A stretch of DNA of 64,000 nucleotides, taken from NCBI GenBank assembly GCA_946122785.1, contig CAMGYJ010000006.1:31695168-31759167 (forward strand), in the 5' to 3' direction. Origin of the DNA: Linum tenue. Lineage: Eukaryota; Streptophyta; Magnoliopsida; Malpighiales; Linaceae. Within the stretch, counting starts at the first letter, position 1; each line of letters begins with the position of its first letter. A program made the position numbers and the translations under genes. Under the pieces are notes generated by a model that did not search any database, was not told where the DNA came from, and worked only from the letters and a program-made list of their open reading frames with translations. This document shows, one piece after another, positions 46,304-58,207 of this stretch.

Positions 46304-48001
46304 TGACTCGCTCTAAACTACTCTCTCAATCGAAGGCCAAGTATAACCAACAATCAAACGTAGTATAGTGGAAGTAAAGTAATAAAATTATAAAAGCCTA
46401 GGGTCTGTATCTATACCATTACTTCGCTTTGCTTTGTTATTTAGCCACAAAAGATTTGAGATTAAGAAACTAAACTACTCTAACTACAAGTTGGGAGATC
46501 ACTTAGGCATTGATTCCCCCTAGCCAGTAACCGGATCAATGATTGACGATCCTCTAACTCGGTCCATTCCTCATTCATAATGAGGAGGATTCTTGACAAG
46601 ACCTTGAATCTCTATTAGAGCAATCAAGACCCCCTAGAGTCGGTTGGTTAGAGGATCGTAACCTTCTCTAAAACAACCGATCAAGGCATTCGGCAGCAGC
46701 CCCCCTCTATTGGGTGAGGTTCCCACACAATCAAAGCAAAGACCCAATTCACACTCGTGTTATCAACCCCTTGCTCTCAATCCATGGTGCTCTAATTGGC
46801 CCAATTAGATTTTCTCTTTCATAGGTCAATAGAAAAATCAATCTTGATCAAAGAAGAATTAAACATCAAAATATTCATAGATTGGATATGAAAAGAATAT
46901 CAAGATGGATTTACTCTTTCAATCATCCACTCAAGCTAATCATGCCTAGGGTTCATCAAAACCTAACTGAAGGAGAAGTATTCCATAGAAAGGAGAGAGA
47001 ATACAATATAAAGCTCATGATCTTCAACTCTCTAGATAAAAGCTCCAAGAATCCTCCTAGATAAAAAAAAAAATCCCCTTGGGTGATTTTGGTAAAAAAT
47101 CCAACTCTCCTCTCTCAAAACACGCAGTAGCATCTTTACATTCTGCAGAGGCAGCTCGAACACGGCCCCGAAACACGTTCGTTTTAGGAGGTCGTGTTCA
47201 TCAATGCTCGTCGTTCTTGGAGAAATATCACGACTATGATGCATAAGTCACGGTTGTGATATATAAGTCGCAGTTTTTGCCGCAACTCAAGGATATGCTC
47301 CTACTTCTCAGCACTTAACACGGGGTTGTAACACGGTCGTGTCCCCAGAAGCAAAATCATCACATTTGTGGACATGTTTGGGAACATGACCTTGTCCTTG
47401 GTTGTGTGGCTGAACATGGGCTAGAACGCGGCCATGTCCTCCTCTACCTTACTTCTTCCAATGCCATCTTAGACTCCATTTGTCTCGAAACTCATCCCTC
47501 GGTCATATTCACCTGTTAGGATATGAATTCTGAAATATACTACCAAGCACAACCTAGCGTGAAACTGACTAAAGAATGACAAATATCAAACCAGACGATC
47601 AATGATAGAGGATGTAAACATGTATAATTAAGTGGGTAATGTCTATTTATTACCCAAACCTTTTCCATATTCTTTTATTTTATCCAAACCTATTGGAATA
47701 CTATTTATTAACCAAACGTATTGTAACTGATCAAAGTGTGAGCATTCATTCTGTTACTGTTAATATTTGATTGATTGATTTCTTTTTTAAGTTTCATTTT
47801 AATTAAAAATAGAAATTGTCCTGACTACCCCGTGGGCTTCCAACTCAGACTGGTGCTGCTGAGTCAACAAATGTAACGGAACAGTTAGCAGTGGAGTAAC
47901 CGTTGGATAATTGATGATATTTCGATAGGTTTGGATAAAATAAATGAATCTGAAAAATATTTGGATAAAAAATAGACATTACCCTAATTAAGTCTGAATC
48001 A
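46304..48001 (-). mobile_element. LTR D (5' LTR of a minus-strand Athila-like element)
   Basis: On the minus strand it starts TGATTCAG at 48001 and ends CGAGTCA at 46304. Then follows ATTTTTATTGTCGCTGTCGAGA, a decayed tRNA-Asp primer site. AACACGG/CGTGTT words lie at 47160-47420. The MITE at 47634-47984 sits 17 bp from the LTR start. The interior, toward 45705, has noncoding leader-like sequence only and is cut off by LTR E. Confidence 0.78.
47634..47984. mobile_element. Mutator-like MITE with 9-bp target duplication
   Basis: 351 bp. Perfect 15-bp terminal inverted repeats (GGGTAATGTCTATTT), continuing imperfectly to about 30 bp. Flanked by TAATTAAGT at 47625-47633 and 47985-47993. Noncoding. 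A 9-bp duplication is characteristic of the Mutator superfamily. The LTR sequence is continuous across the site. Confidence 0.92.
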
Positions 48002-48437
48002 TCTAGCATTTACCTGGGAATGGATCAGGTCAGTAACCTTATGGTGAGTAACCATGAGTAACCCATCCACATCAGCATGACATCAGCATCCTCTCTCTCA
48101 TAGGAAAACCTTTAATTTTTCCCTTTTTAATCTTTGACGGACGATTTCTCGCTCATTTTAAGTCGAAATTTAATTTTTTTTGCACAGTTAGATTAGATTA
48201 ATTGTGCTCTTCCAAATGATATCCACTTTAATATATTTTTCGAACAAAAAAAATTGAGCCATTTTTTACCAGCCTATACCATATGGTATTGACAGGTATT
48301 GAAATAAAAGCATACCTATGTTTTGAAAAACGTACCATGGTGATATGAACAAACCAATACTGTAGGATGGTTGAATACATGATAGTAGAAGTATATTAAT
48401 TGTAATTTACGACTTTTAACATTGTATACCACACAAT
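48002..48437. other. Noncoding spacer, AT-rich
   Basis: No gene. Contains palindromic ATACCATATGGTAT (about 48276-48289), which recurs at 48752-48765, the far side of the tandem duplication, so both may belong to one degenerate MITE. Confidence 0.4.
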
Positions 48438-48763
48438 ACCACCCCGTACCAGGGTGGTATTGTATGGTATTGTGTGGTATTTTTTGGTCCTGTAATTTGT
48501 TCACCCAGAAATTTGTAGATCCAATAGATCATGATGAACTCGTCCCTTCTGTGCAAACTTTTTCAAAAACGAATTAAAAACGAAGAAGATACCATACAAT
48601 ACCACCCCGTACCAGGGTGGTATTGTATGGTATTGTGTGGTATTTTTTGGTCCTGTAATTTGTTCACCCAGAAATTTGTAGATCCAGTAGATCATGATGA
48701 ACTCATCCTTGCTGTGCAAACGTTTTCAAAAACGAATTAAAAACGAAGAAGATACCATATGGT
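48438..48763. repeat. 163-bp tandem duplication, two copies
   Basis: 48438-48600 and 48601-48763 are nearly identical (differences such as CCAATAGATC/CCAGTAGATC and CCCTTCTG/CCTTGCTG). Each copy contains a hairpin AATACCACC...GGTGGTATT and several GGTATT words. Confidence 0.9.
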
Positions 48764-49709
48764 ATGCAGTTGGTACCGAGAGGCCAGAATTTTTTTTTCC
48801 TAAAAAAATATTGAAAATTAATCTCATTTTGTAGAGCACGGTGAACTCGTTCCATCTGTGCAAAAAAAATTGAAATCCGAATTAAAACCAAAAAGATATG
48901 AGTCAATTAAGAAAGCTAGTGAAAATAAAAATAGTCTTTAATTCTCCATCCTTAGATCTGGATTTTCTAAATGAATGATCCAGATTTGGTTATTGATGGG
49001 TGCATAACCCATGGTTATGCACCCTATCTTGAGCCGCATTTACCTGCTTGCCCTTGCTAGGTGAATGAGTTTATTATGAGAATTAAATATAAATTAAAAA
49101 CTTGGCTCACGCAACAAGAACTAAGGAAACAAGTTAAATTCTCCATACATAGAACAAATTTTTAGCCTTCCAAGATTGGATTTTTCATTAACTTTACAAT
49201 TAACATCTAACATTCCGATAAAACTTCAGAGCAATGAGAGGCAATCCTTCATCACTATTGCAATGCTTAAGGGCTCTACATGTCAAATTTAGTAGGTTTA
49301 CATGTCAAACTCGTTATCTTACAAAACTCATCAAAACGACTCTTTTCTCTAATATTACTTTTGATTGAGCTATCCGTAAAGATCAAAAGATCATCAACAA
49401 ATTTCAAGATCTTTTGTACGAGGTTTTGTTTACTTTTGGAATGCAAAATCTGTGTGGGTTAATTTGGATAAGAGGCCATTTGGATGCTATTAATTAATAA
49501 ATCAACAGCGCCTGACCTCTTGCTTTATTATCATGCAAGTAGAGACAGCGTACAATGTGGATAAAAACTCAGAAATCCTATGGCCACAATTCAAAGCAGC
49601 AGTGGACGACAACAGAAAAAAAAGAAAGAAAAAATGAGAAAGCAAAATTGGCTGTTAGGAACGGGAAGAAGAAAGAAAAATAGAACTCCAAAAGAAAGGA
49701 AGAAAGAAA
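48764..49709 (+). promoter_or_regulatory. Upstream region and presumed 5' UTR of NdhL
   Basis: No other gene seen. The 150 bp before the start codon are purine-rich (AAAGAAAG tracts at 49613-49708), typical of a transcribed leader. No TATA box could be assigned with confidence. Confidence 0.4.
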
Positions 49710-50671
49710 ATGATGAGGCAGTATTCTTTGAGTCTCATCCCTCAGGCTTCTTTGCCTTGCTTTTCTCCCCATCACGCCAGGAATAGCGTTATTATCAAGA
49801 GCACATTTACATCGCCAAAGTTCCTTTCTAGTTTCCATGTTGCACCATCAGCTCATCACATTACCAAGCAACATAGCCACAACAAGAAGCAGCAAACAAT
49901 ATGCAGCAGCAGCAGAATTCTGCATATCTCAAAGGCTAATGATGAGGGCTTCTTCAACAGCAGCAGCAGCAGCAACTTGTCCATTCAACTTGGGGCACTT
50001 GTGGCCATTGTGAGAGGACCAAAAGAAAAACAACTTCAATTAACAGCGCTTTTTTTTTTCCGTCTTCCTTTTAATCTGAGTTTGATTGATGAAATTACCG
50101 TTTTGTTGTTTTAGCTTGTGCAGCCAGGAGCGGCATATGCAGTTACAGGGGTGAATAATGAGGAAGATCTTACCTGGACTTTGATCCAAGTAGCCATTGT
50201 TGCCTTTTGGTACTTCATTATCATGCCTGTGAGTCCAGTTAATTTTAATCAATTGACTCTTTCAAGTAATTAATGCATACTAGTCAGGTTTAGTTTCATG
50301 TAATAACAGTTAACAATTAATTAATTTGTTATATATGGTGTTGGTGTGGGAAAACCACAGCCTGTCATAATGAACTGGCTGAGGATAAGGTGGTACAGAA
50401 GAAAACTGCTGGAAATGTATCTGCAGTTCATGTTTGTCTTCCTCTTCTTCCCAGGGTGAGTTTGTCTTCCTCTAAGTGATTGATTAGTTGCTTTGTGTGG
50501 ACACTTATTATGTGTGATTGCAGGGTAATGTTATGGGCGCCATTTCTCAACTTCAGGAAGTTCCCAAGAGATCCATCAATGAAGTACCCTTGGTCTAAAC
50601 CTGAAAATCCTTCCCAAATCAAGAACGATTACCTCAAGTACCCTTTTGCCTCTCCTGAAGATTATGAATAA
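49710..50671 (+). CDS. NDHL: NAD(P)H-quinone oxidoreductase subunit L, chloroplastic (NdhL)
   Basis: Membrane subunit of the chloroplast NDH complex in the thylakoid, which drives cyclic electron flow around photosystem I and chlororespiration. Exons 49710-50009, 50115-50228, 50361-50455, 50524-50671; all introns GT-AG; joined frame 218 residues, no stop. Residues 1 to about 75 are rich in Ser, His, Lys and poor in acidic residues, as in a transit peptide. Mature part: GAAYAVTGVNNEEDLTW (105-121), hydrophobic TLIQVAIVAFWYFIIM (122-137), PPVIMNWLRIRWYRRK, second hydrophobic stretch LQFMFVFLFFPGVMLWAPF, then NFRKFPRDPSMKYPWSKP and KYPFASPEDYE to the end. The C-terminal half is almost as I remember Arabidopsis CRR23. 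Exon 2 could start at either of two AG sites 9 bp apart (50115 or 50124), both in frame. Two ATGs adjoin (49710, 49713). Short AGC repeats encode Ser runs in the transit peptide. Confidence 0.95.
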
Positions 50672-51479
50672 CAGAGAAAAGAAAACAACAAAGACGGACC
50701 TGAGATCAACCTCTTCCTCTTTTATTGATTCACTCACTGATTATATGTTTTAAACTAAATATAATTTCTTTTACCCATTGATCGTTGCTCTAAGCATATG
50801 TACAACGCACTGCAGTATCCACTTCCACCAGAAACAAAAGATACAGAGTATCCACTCACTTAATGCAAGATTAGCCCAGCATTAGGATTCGACTACTGTT
50901 ATTACATAGATGCTAGATGCGCCTTCGGGACCGATTTCTACGTACTGATTTTTTTATCCATGGATTTTAGGATAGTTTTCTCGAAATTCTTGAGTAAAGG
51001 ATATCTTTAATGGCGAGAACAACTCAAAATAGCTACGAAACTACTAATTGAACGAAGAAATAACAAAAGAAAAAGAAATATAAATTGGGTTCTAATAATA
51101 ATACCATGAACCCTATTCATAATAGAACAAATATGATAATAAAGTAACTTGAACAATTCCAAAAAATAACTAGACACGAATAATTAAAATATACGCTAGC
51201 CTAATACTTTGAATTGTAATCTCAGAACATTATTCGCTCCTCCTTCTTGTCACCAAGGTTTGCGGGATGAGCACACATGCTTCAACCTTGGTTGATTGTA
51301 GACGCCAACAAGGGTTTGACGACCACGCACGTGCTTTTGATATTTCCAATTGCGCTTGGGTACTTAAATGAATTACCTAGCATTGGTGGCTGCTTCAACT
51401 CTCCACTTCATTGTCTTGGTCATCACTCACGCAGCTCCTAGAGCACGAGCGGCAAGAGGCGAGAAGACAACATCAAAAG
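50672..51479 (+). other. 3' flank of NdhL, no further gene
   Basis: AT-rich. Presumed 3' UTR in the first 100-200 bases (TTTTATTGATTC region); no certain polyadenylation signal chosen. The rest shows no coding signal. Confidence 0.35.
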
Positions 51480-52930
51480 TTTCAGTGACAATATTAACAA
51501 TAAGTGTTTGAAGCTCTTGGCAAATGTTGTTTCGACAAACCTTTCAGGATGGAGCTGCTTTCCTGATTGAATCTAGGCTCGTGAGTAACTATAGTATCGA
51601 CAGTAGCATTTCGTCGTTTCTTCAACTTCTTTCTCCAATAGAAGAACTTCCTCGTCTTGAGACGATTTCTTATATAGTGGCTTGTATTGATATCGCCTTC
51701 CTTCAAATAATTATATATGTGTATATTCTTGTTGACAACTTTCCATGTCGAATGTCTGCCATGATTGTCATGATTTTCTTCCACGCGATGAGATCGACAA
51801 CAGTTGCGGTTGGGGGAATATTGTGGCCATTGGAGCTACGGTTAGCTCCTCTTCCTTCCTTACAAATTTTCACGAAGCAGGACAAATCCTCTTACATTCT
51901 TGCCACCTTTTGTCAAGTTTAGTAATTACAATAACAGTTGATGCAGCGACCACCCTCAGTGGTGTGCTCGTCGGATGTGGTAGTGCTGGATGTCCAACCA
52001 TTTTTAGAAATTGGATGTGTTGAGCGATATGCTTCATGAAATTTATATAGACTATCAAATTTCTTGTGGCTTGCAGCTATCCATTGTCCAGCCGTTTCCT
52101 CAAACCTATGAAATCCGTTCTTTAATCTTTGATATGTAAAGTAGAGTTGTTCATACAATGAAGACAATAAGTTGGACTATGTTGTAGAGGTGAACTGGAA
52201 ACCCGTGCTCCCAAATTACCAAAAGCAAAGACTTGCTTCATCCTTGATGGAAAATGAACACCTCCATTGCCATGGAATCCACAAGTTAACCCTTCAATCT
52301 TGGTGGCAAGAGAGACCATTTCTAAGAGAGGAACAAGGTTAGTTGTGGTAAGTACCTTATCCTTGCTATATATATACCTTGGTCCCTCTATAATCTTCCC
52401 AACCTCTTCCACTTACCACCACTTGATCAAAGATTTCACAAACTTGTTCCAACTCTTTGTTCCTTATAGTTCCACCAGTAGTTATATCGATGAGTTATCT
52501 GCATTCACTACTCAATCCATTGTAGAAGCAATCCAATTGAAGCCACATTTAAGAAAGAGAAAGTTGTATCGCTCACAATCTTCATGAAACAATTCTATAG
52601 CTTCTTGTTTAAAAGTTAAGATCTCTCTTTGGAGTTGAGAACCTTTAGATGGGGGGAGAGTAATGGTCGACAAACTTCTCATAAAGATCCTTCCAAGAGC
52701 TGATAGAGAGTGTCACTAATTCTTGAACCAATCTTTAGCTTCCTCATTAAGAGATAATAAGAAAAGCCGTAGAAAGATGAATTCTTAAGGAATTCCAATC
52801 AGCTTGATTACATCAGTGAGGTTAAGAAAATCTTGAATATGAATGTGTGGACTCTCGTCTTCCAAAACATGGATTGAATTCTTGATTAGATCATGGTTAT
52901 TACACTCGAGTTAACTTTAAACGTGAGATT
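51480..52930 (-). pseudogene. Athila-like gag, degraded (element W)
   Basis: Read from about 52900 downward in broken frames: DLIKNSIHVLEDESPHIHIQDFLNLTDVIKLIGIP, then LRLFLLSLNEEAKDWFKN, SSWKDLYEKFVDHYSPP, and VCEIFDQVV. These follow the order of the retrotransposon gag domain of Athila elements (xxPHxHLxxFLEV, LRLFPFSLxxxAKxWL, TTWxxLxxKFLxxFFPP). Below 52412 come MVSLATKIEGL and KNGFHRFEETAGQWIAASHKKFDSL, the coiled, less conserved gag tail. Many stops. No pol was found below it, where host-flank sequence of NdhL begins. Confidence 0.68.
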
Positions 52931-53176
52931 CTCTCAATGTTTGATTGGAGATTGGAATTCCTTGAATTTTAGTTGAGAGTAATAACTCATTGTCCTTCCA
53001 CATGCATGATGGCTCTTGTCCATCGCAACCACTCATTCCATTCTTACATGCCATTACAATTGGAAACAACTGTGAATGCAACAAGGAAAATAAAAATGCA
53101 AACTAACAACAAAAACAAAGTGCAAGAAAGTAAACAGTTAGTAACTATAGCCTTTTTCACTATAACCCAACAATAC

Positions 53177-53195
53177 CTAACAATTGCAACAAAAA
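53177..53195 (-). promoter_or_regulatory. Decayed tRNA-Asp primer site of element W
   Basis: On the minus strand TTTTTGTTGCAATTGTTA keeps the frame of TTTTTGGCGCCGTTGTCGG with several changes. It lies between the LTR end at 53198 and the gag remnant. Confidence 0.45.
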
Positions 53196-54092
53196 CTTGG
53201 TGTGATCCTAATGGTTCACACACGAGTAATAAAATCGATGCACTATATTCTACTAGCCTACCTAACTATGCTAAGTATAACCCAGTTAGGCGACGTAGTA
53301 TTGATAACATCGCATTCACACAAGTTTTTTCCTTCATTTCTTGATCGTTTAGCTTAGCGATTGATCGTTCATTGGCCTATTTTATGCTAGGTTGTGTTCT
53401 TATGTCATATTTCAGGTAGACATGGCTTGGGGACGAGTTTCGGGACATTTGGAGGTGAAAGAAGGTAGATCACAAAAACCGGGCATAAGGGTTGCTGAGA
53501 AACACACCCTCTGAAAAACATGGCCTTGTGTCAGATGTTAGGTTTTTCCTCTGCACTACACAGAATTGTCATTTCGAAACACGACCTCTTCTGATTAAAA
53601 CACGTCCGGATTTTATGGCTTAGAGGCCGTGTTTTTGCACCTGTGTGGGTTTTATTGGAGAGGAGCTCATATTTTTAGAAGGTCGACTTTTTGAAGCAAA
53701 AAAACAGAGTTCTAGAGAGAGAAAGTGCGAAGAACAAACCCTAGGAGCTATGTTGGAGTGGATTTCTCACCATTGAACCCCAGATTGCATTCCCAGGAGT
53801 GAAGATTGACATTCCAGAGCAGATATATTCCCATCTTTATGAGTATGACTGCTTTGATTTTTGTTTTCCTCTCTCTCTCTCTCTATGGAGTAGACCTTTC
53901 TCTCACTTGGGTATGAAGAACCCTAGTTTCATGTGCTAGGGATTAGAGTTGTAATGACTTTTGGATTGATATGCAGATTGGTTTTAATCGATTGAAGTGT
54001 GTTTATTGAGTCAATTGAATCTTGATCAACTTCTTTTGATTTCTGCTGCAACCTGAGATAGATAGAATCTGATTAGGTTGTTAGAGCTTCTT

Positions 54093-57000
54093 CAATCGAT
54101 ATGAGTGAACCTTTTTTTTTTTTTTTTGACAAAAGATAATCATATATTGATAAATTGATAGTTACATCCTGGTAGTAAGCCAAGTTCGAAAATCAAAGCG
54201 CCGACTCATAGTCGGGTACAAAGAAAGGGTCTTTCTAGCCACCATATGGGCTACCCTATTGTTACTCCGACCTACAAATCGAATAGTAAAACCAGAATGG
54301 GCCTGAAAATAAGCTACTATCTCTTCAAGCACAGCCCCCACCCAGTTATCACTAGTATCTGCCATGTTGACCTTATCAATGAGCACCTTGGCATCCCCCT
54401 CGAATCTAACGTCCGAAAAGCCAAGCTCAAGACACCATACAATCGCCTCCCTGAGTACAAGCAATTCCACAACCATGGAGTAATCAATCGACTGGAACTT
54501 AACTCCCTTCGCAAAGAGGTGCTCCCTGCCAGGGTTCAGAAGAACCATCCCACAAGCCGAGTGAGACCCACTTCTCGTCGCCCCATCCCACATACAAACC
54601 ACCCTGCTATCCCCAATAGGACTTATATGAGCTAGAGCTGGTGGAACCGACGGCGTTACCGGGCCCGTGGAGAGACTAATCCACTCCTCATATTGCTAGT
54701 GGAATTGACGCATCAGCTGGGATCCCGAACTGCTTGCCCTCAAAGACAACCCAATTCCGAAATCGCCGAATCCGCCACAGAACCGCCACCACAGCCATGA
54801 ACAACGGTGGGTTATGAACCAAAGCCAGCAGTCTCTTCAGAAACAGAGGGAAGGTATGCCGAGGCAGTCCCTCCCCCAGATAGTTCAGACCCGAATAGTC
54901 CCAGAGGGCACGGGCCACTAGGTAATCGAGAAAGAGATGCTCCAAAGTCTCTATGCCCTCCCAGCAGACCGGGCAACGAGGGTGTACTACAACCTTCTTC
55001 TCAATGAGAGCCTCTGTCGTAGGGAGAGAACAGCTAAGGATTTGCTAGACAAAGACCTTTAACTTAGGGGGAATATCCGCATTCCATAGGTGAACCCAGC
55101 TGAGCTTATCCATCTAACTAGCCAACGACTTCCACCTACCCCCCGCCCCCCCTTATCCAGGGAGATAGTCAGATGGTAGGCGGACTTGACGGAAAAACAC
55201 CATCAACCGTATCATTCCAAATCAATCTGTCCTCCACATCCCTGCGCGAAAGCGGGATAGCTTTAATGGCCTGACAGGTCGGCGGAGCTTAAGGTCACAC
55301 AATTTCCCTTCACCCGGGCATAAAACCTCCTCCACCAGCGGGTCACCCCCTTCCGGTTACACCTGTGAATTATACCTAGGGGGATCAAGTTGTAACCGGG
55401 GTATCCAGTTAGAATGGAGTAGGGAGGCAGATCGACCATTCCCAATCTGCCATCGTAACCCCTTCGAATGGTCCTCCACAGCCTCCCACCAGAAGCGGGC
55501 CACATGTTTGTCCAAAAGACGACACAGGGAGAGAGGCAATTGGAAGCAGAACACCACATGCAATGGCAACGCCAAAGCGATGGACTTAATCAAGGTTTCT
55601 TTAGCCGCCCACGATAAAGTCCTTTGCTTCCACCACTGTAACCGCTCCAATAACTTCTCCTCCAAATACCGAAAGGTAGCCATTTTTGATCTGGCAATCA
55701 GCGTAGGTAAACCCAGGTATTTGTCATGGACCCCTACCGCTCCAACCCCCAAAATAGTAGCCAAAAAATCCTGGTCAGGCAGTGCAATATTTTTGCTGAA
55801 GCCAACTGCCGACTTTGCCAAATTAACCGGTTGACCACTGAGGGCCTCGTATTCATTTAAGAGCTCGATCAGATTCTCGCATTCCTGGAGAGTGTCGCGT
55901 AGGAACAAGTAGGATTCATCAGCAAAGAACAAATGCGAGATCTTAGGGGCGCGCGGAGCCACTTTTACCCCGTCCAGCTTCTTCTCAGAAATTGCCTTGC
56001 GAAGGAGTGCCTCAAACCCCTCAGTGCATAACACGAACAGAAGTGGGGAAAGCGGATCCCCCGGTCGAAGACCCCTCTAGGAGGTGAAATACCCCAACGG
56101 CGTACCATTCATAAGAACCGAGAATGATGAGGACCAAAGGCACTCATGTATCCATCCCTGTCAGGCCGAGTTAAAACCCATCTTATCCAGCACCGCAAGA
56201 ATAAAGGACCATTCAACTCTATCATAGGATTTTTCCATGTCAACCTTTAAAGCCATGTATCCTTTCTTGCCTCGCGTTTTGATTTTGAGATAGTGCATCA
56301 ACTCGTGTCCAAGGAGGATATTATCAATTATTTGCCTTTCCCTGATAAACGCATTTTGGCCTTCGGAGATGATCTGCGGGAGGAGACCAGCAAGCCGCTC
56401 AGCCATGATCTTTGTGATAATTTTGTAAACAAATTGACATAGGTTGATTGGGCGTAGCTGCTTAATCGTCTCCACATTATCAACCTTCGGAATCAACGTC
56501 AGCCACGTATAGTTAAAACTATGGAGCATTCGACCCGTTGAAAAGAAGGAGCAGACTGCCTCAATCACCGAAGCACCCACAATATCCAAGAAGGCCTTAA
56601 AGAATTTACCCGTGAAGCCATTCGATCTAGGTGCCTGCTTTGACCCCATGGAAAAGACTATCTTACGGACCTCCTCGGGTAAGACCTCTACCATCAAAGC
56701 AGTATTCATATCCGGGGTAACTCTGCGATTAATGTGGAGAGCTGCTACCCTCTCTGCCATATTTGGGATGTGGGATTCCGAGGTAAAAAGGGTCTGATAA
56801 ATATCCGTGGCAATAGCAGCTTTCCCAGTTTCCTCTGTGACCCAGTCCCCAGTCTCATCATGAAGGCCGGCAACAAAGTTCCATTTTCGATGGGCCCGAG
56901 TCACCGTATGGAAGTAGGAAGAATTTTTATCTCCTTTCTTGAGCCACTAGACCCGGGATTTTTGTTGCCAGTACACCTCATCTGCCTCCCATTGACGATT

Positions 57001-57595
57001 AAGTTCGATCTCCTATCCTTTGATGGTATCCCAATCAATCGGGTGGGTCAACTTAATACGCTCAATCTCCGCCTGGAGAGTTTTGATATTACGCAAAGAT
57101 TTCGTGGTGCCCGCCCTACTCCAATCATACAATAAATGGCGGAGCTTCTTAAGGCGTTCCCAAAGGCGAAACATAGGGGTACCTTGGATCTCCTCTTTCC
57201 AGACATAATTAACCATAGCTCTAACCTCAGGATTATCCGCCCAGCGGGCGTCAAACCGAAAAGGGGACGGTTATTCCGAGCGTAAACCTTGTCAGAGAGG
57301 AGTAGGGCATGGTGGTCCGACCCCTGATCCGTAAAATGTTTCACCAGGATCTCCGGGAATTGATCAATCCAGAAGTGGGAGCACAAAGCCCTATCTAAGC
57401 GTTCCCGAATACAAGCTGTGCCCATTCGTTTATTCGTCTAAGTGAACAGATCACCCTGGTATCCTGGATCGTGGAGACCAAGCTCCTTAATAAATTCTCG
57501 CAAGCTAAGCTCCTGAGAGGCATTCCACGCCAACCCACCATCCTTCTCACTCACATGGAGACTAGTATTAAAGTCACCAATCGATATGAGTGAAC
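54093..57595 (-). mobile_element. L1-like LINE, 5'-truncated, with 18-bp target duplication
   Basis: Insertion 54111-57577 in the 5' LTR of element Y. The 18-mer CAATCGATATGAGTGAAC stands at 54093-54110 and 57578-57595. A poly-T run at 54112-54127 is the poly-A tail of a minus-strand copy. The 5' end is cut within the endonuclease region, so ORF1 is missing. The 3' LTR of Y near 60643 shows the undisturbed site. Confidence 0.96.
54162..57577 (-). pseudogene. LINE ORF2 remnant: endonuclease end, reverse transcriptase, RNase H
   Basis: From high to low: the endonuclease end (CIRERLDRALCSHFW, FTDQGSDHHALLL; 57425-57200), whose SDH motif is the conserved tail of APE-type endonucleases. RT from 56904: SMGSKQAPRSNGFTGKFFKAF, WLTLIPKVDNVETIKQLRPINLC, YKIITKIMAERL, then KVDMEKSYDRVEWSFI; after a break, HLFFADESYLFL at 55950. 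The usual FADD is FADE, so one catalytic Asp is changed. A zinc-like/C-terminal region around 54945 reads EHLFLDYLVARALW. RNase H at 54602-54162: CGMVLLNPG, LRE, VRFEGDAKVLIDKVN and RSNNRVAHMVAR. Several stops and frameshifts. Confidence 0.9.
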
Positions 57596-58074
57596 TGATT
57601 GTACGAGAGTCAGTCAATTCACTGCTTTGTATTGGAATCTGGTTCCAATAGTGGAGTTTTGTGCTAATTGTCTTAGCTTTCTATCCCGGTGAAGACTAGT
57701 CGTCTTCCTGTTAGTCTATCTAAGAGTGCTTAGTCAATTTAAGAGATTCCAAGCTACTTTCGGAACTTCGACAGTTTAATCAACATTAAATCAACCAAAG
57801 GAAATTACAACTTGAACCTAACTAAGGAGCTAGGGGGACTCATTGCCGAGTGACTCTTCTCTTGCTTCATAAAACCGGACAATTTACTGATTTCTTTATG
57901 TTTAGTTTGAATTCACCTACACTCACTTAGTTCCGCTAGATAATAGAAGTTCACGGAGTAGGCAGTAGATCCAGACCCTGGGTTGATAAATTAAACTTAC
58001 CCACTATTCTGCATTTCCAGACTACGATTATACTTGGTCATACTTTGGTGTTGTGTCGTAGCGTGTCAAGTTTT

Positions 58075-58092
58075 TGGCGCCGTTGGCGGGGA
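58075..58092 (+). promoter_or_regulatory. Primer-binding site, tRNA-Asp type (element Y)
   Basis: TGGCGCCGTTGGCGGGGA differs at one position from the complement of the plant tRNA-Asp 3' end; 6 bases after the LTR end at 58068. Confidence 0.9.
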
Positions 58093-58207
58093 GACTAGGT
58101 TATTGTAGAAACTTGAAAGTCTATTACTTTAGCATTTTCTTTACTGCAATCCCTCTCTTCCACCAGTGCTTTCACAGGTTGCTTTTGCTGATTGTGTGCA
58201 GGTAGTG

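Noticed and set aside
49580..49838. Plus and minus frames overlapping the NdhL start
   Set aside because: Low-complexity Lys/Arg or Phe runs from the purine-rich leader; NdhL exon 1 explains the sequence.
54246..57208. Several plus-strand frames of 60-133 codons
   Set aside because: Antisense shadows of the LINE ORF2.
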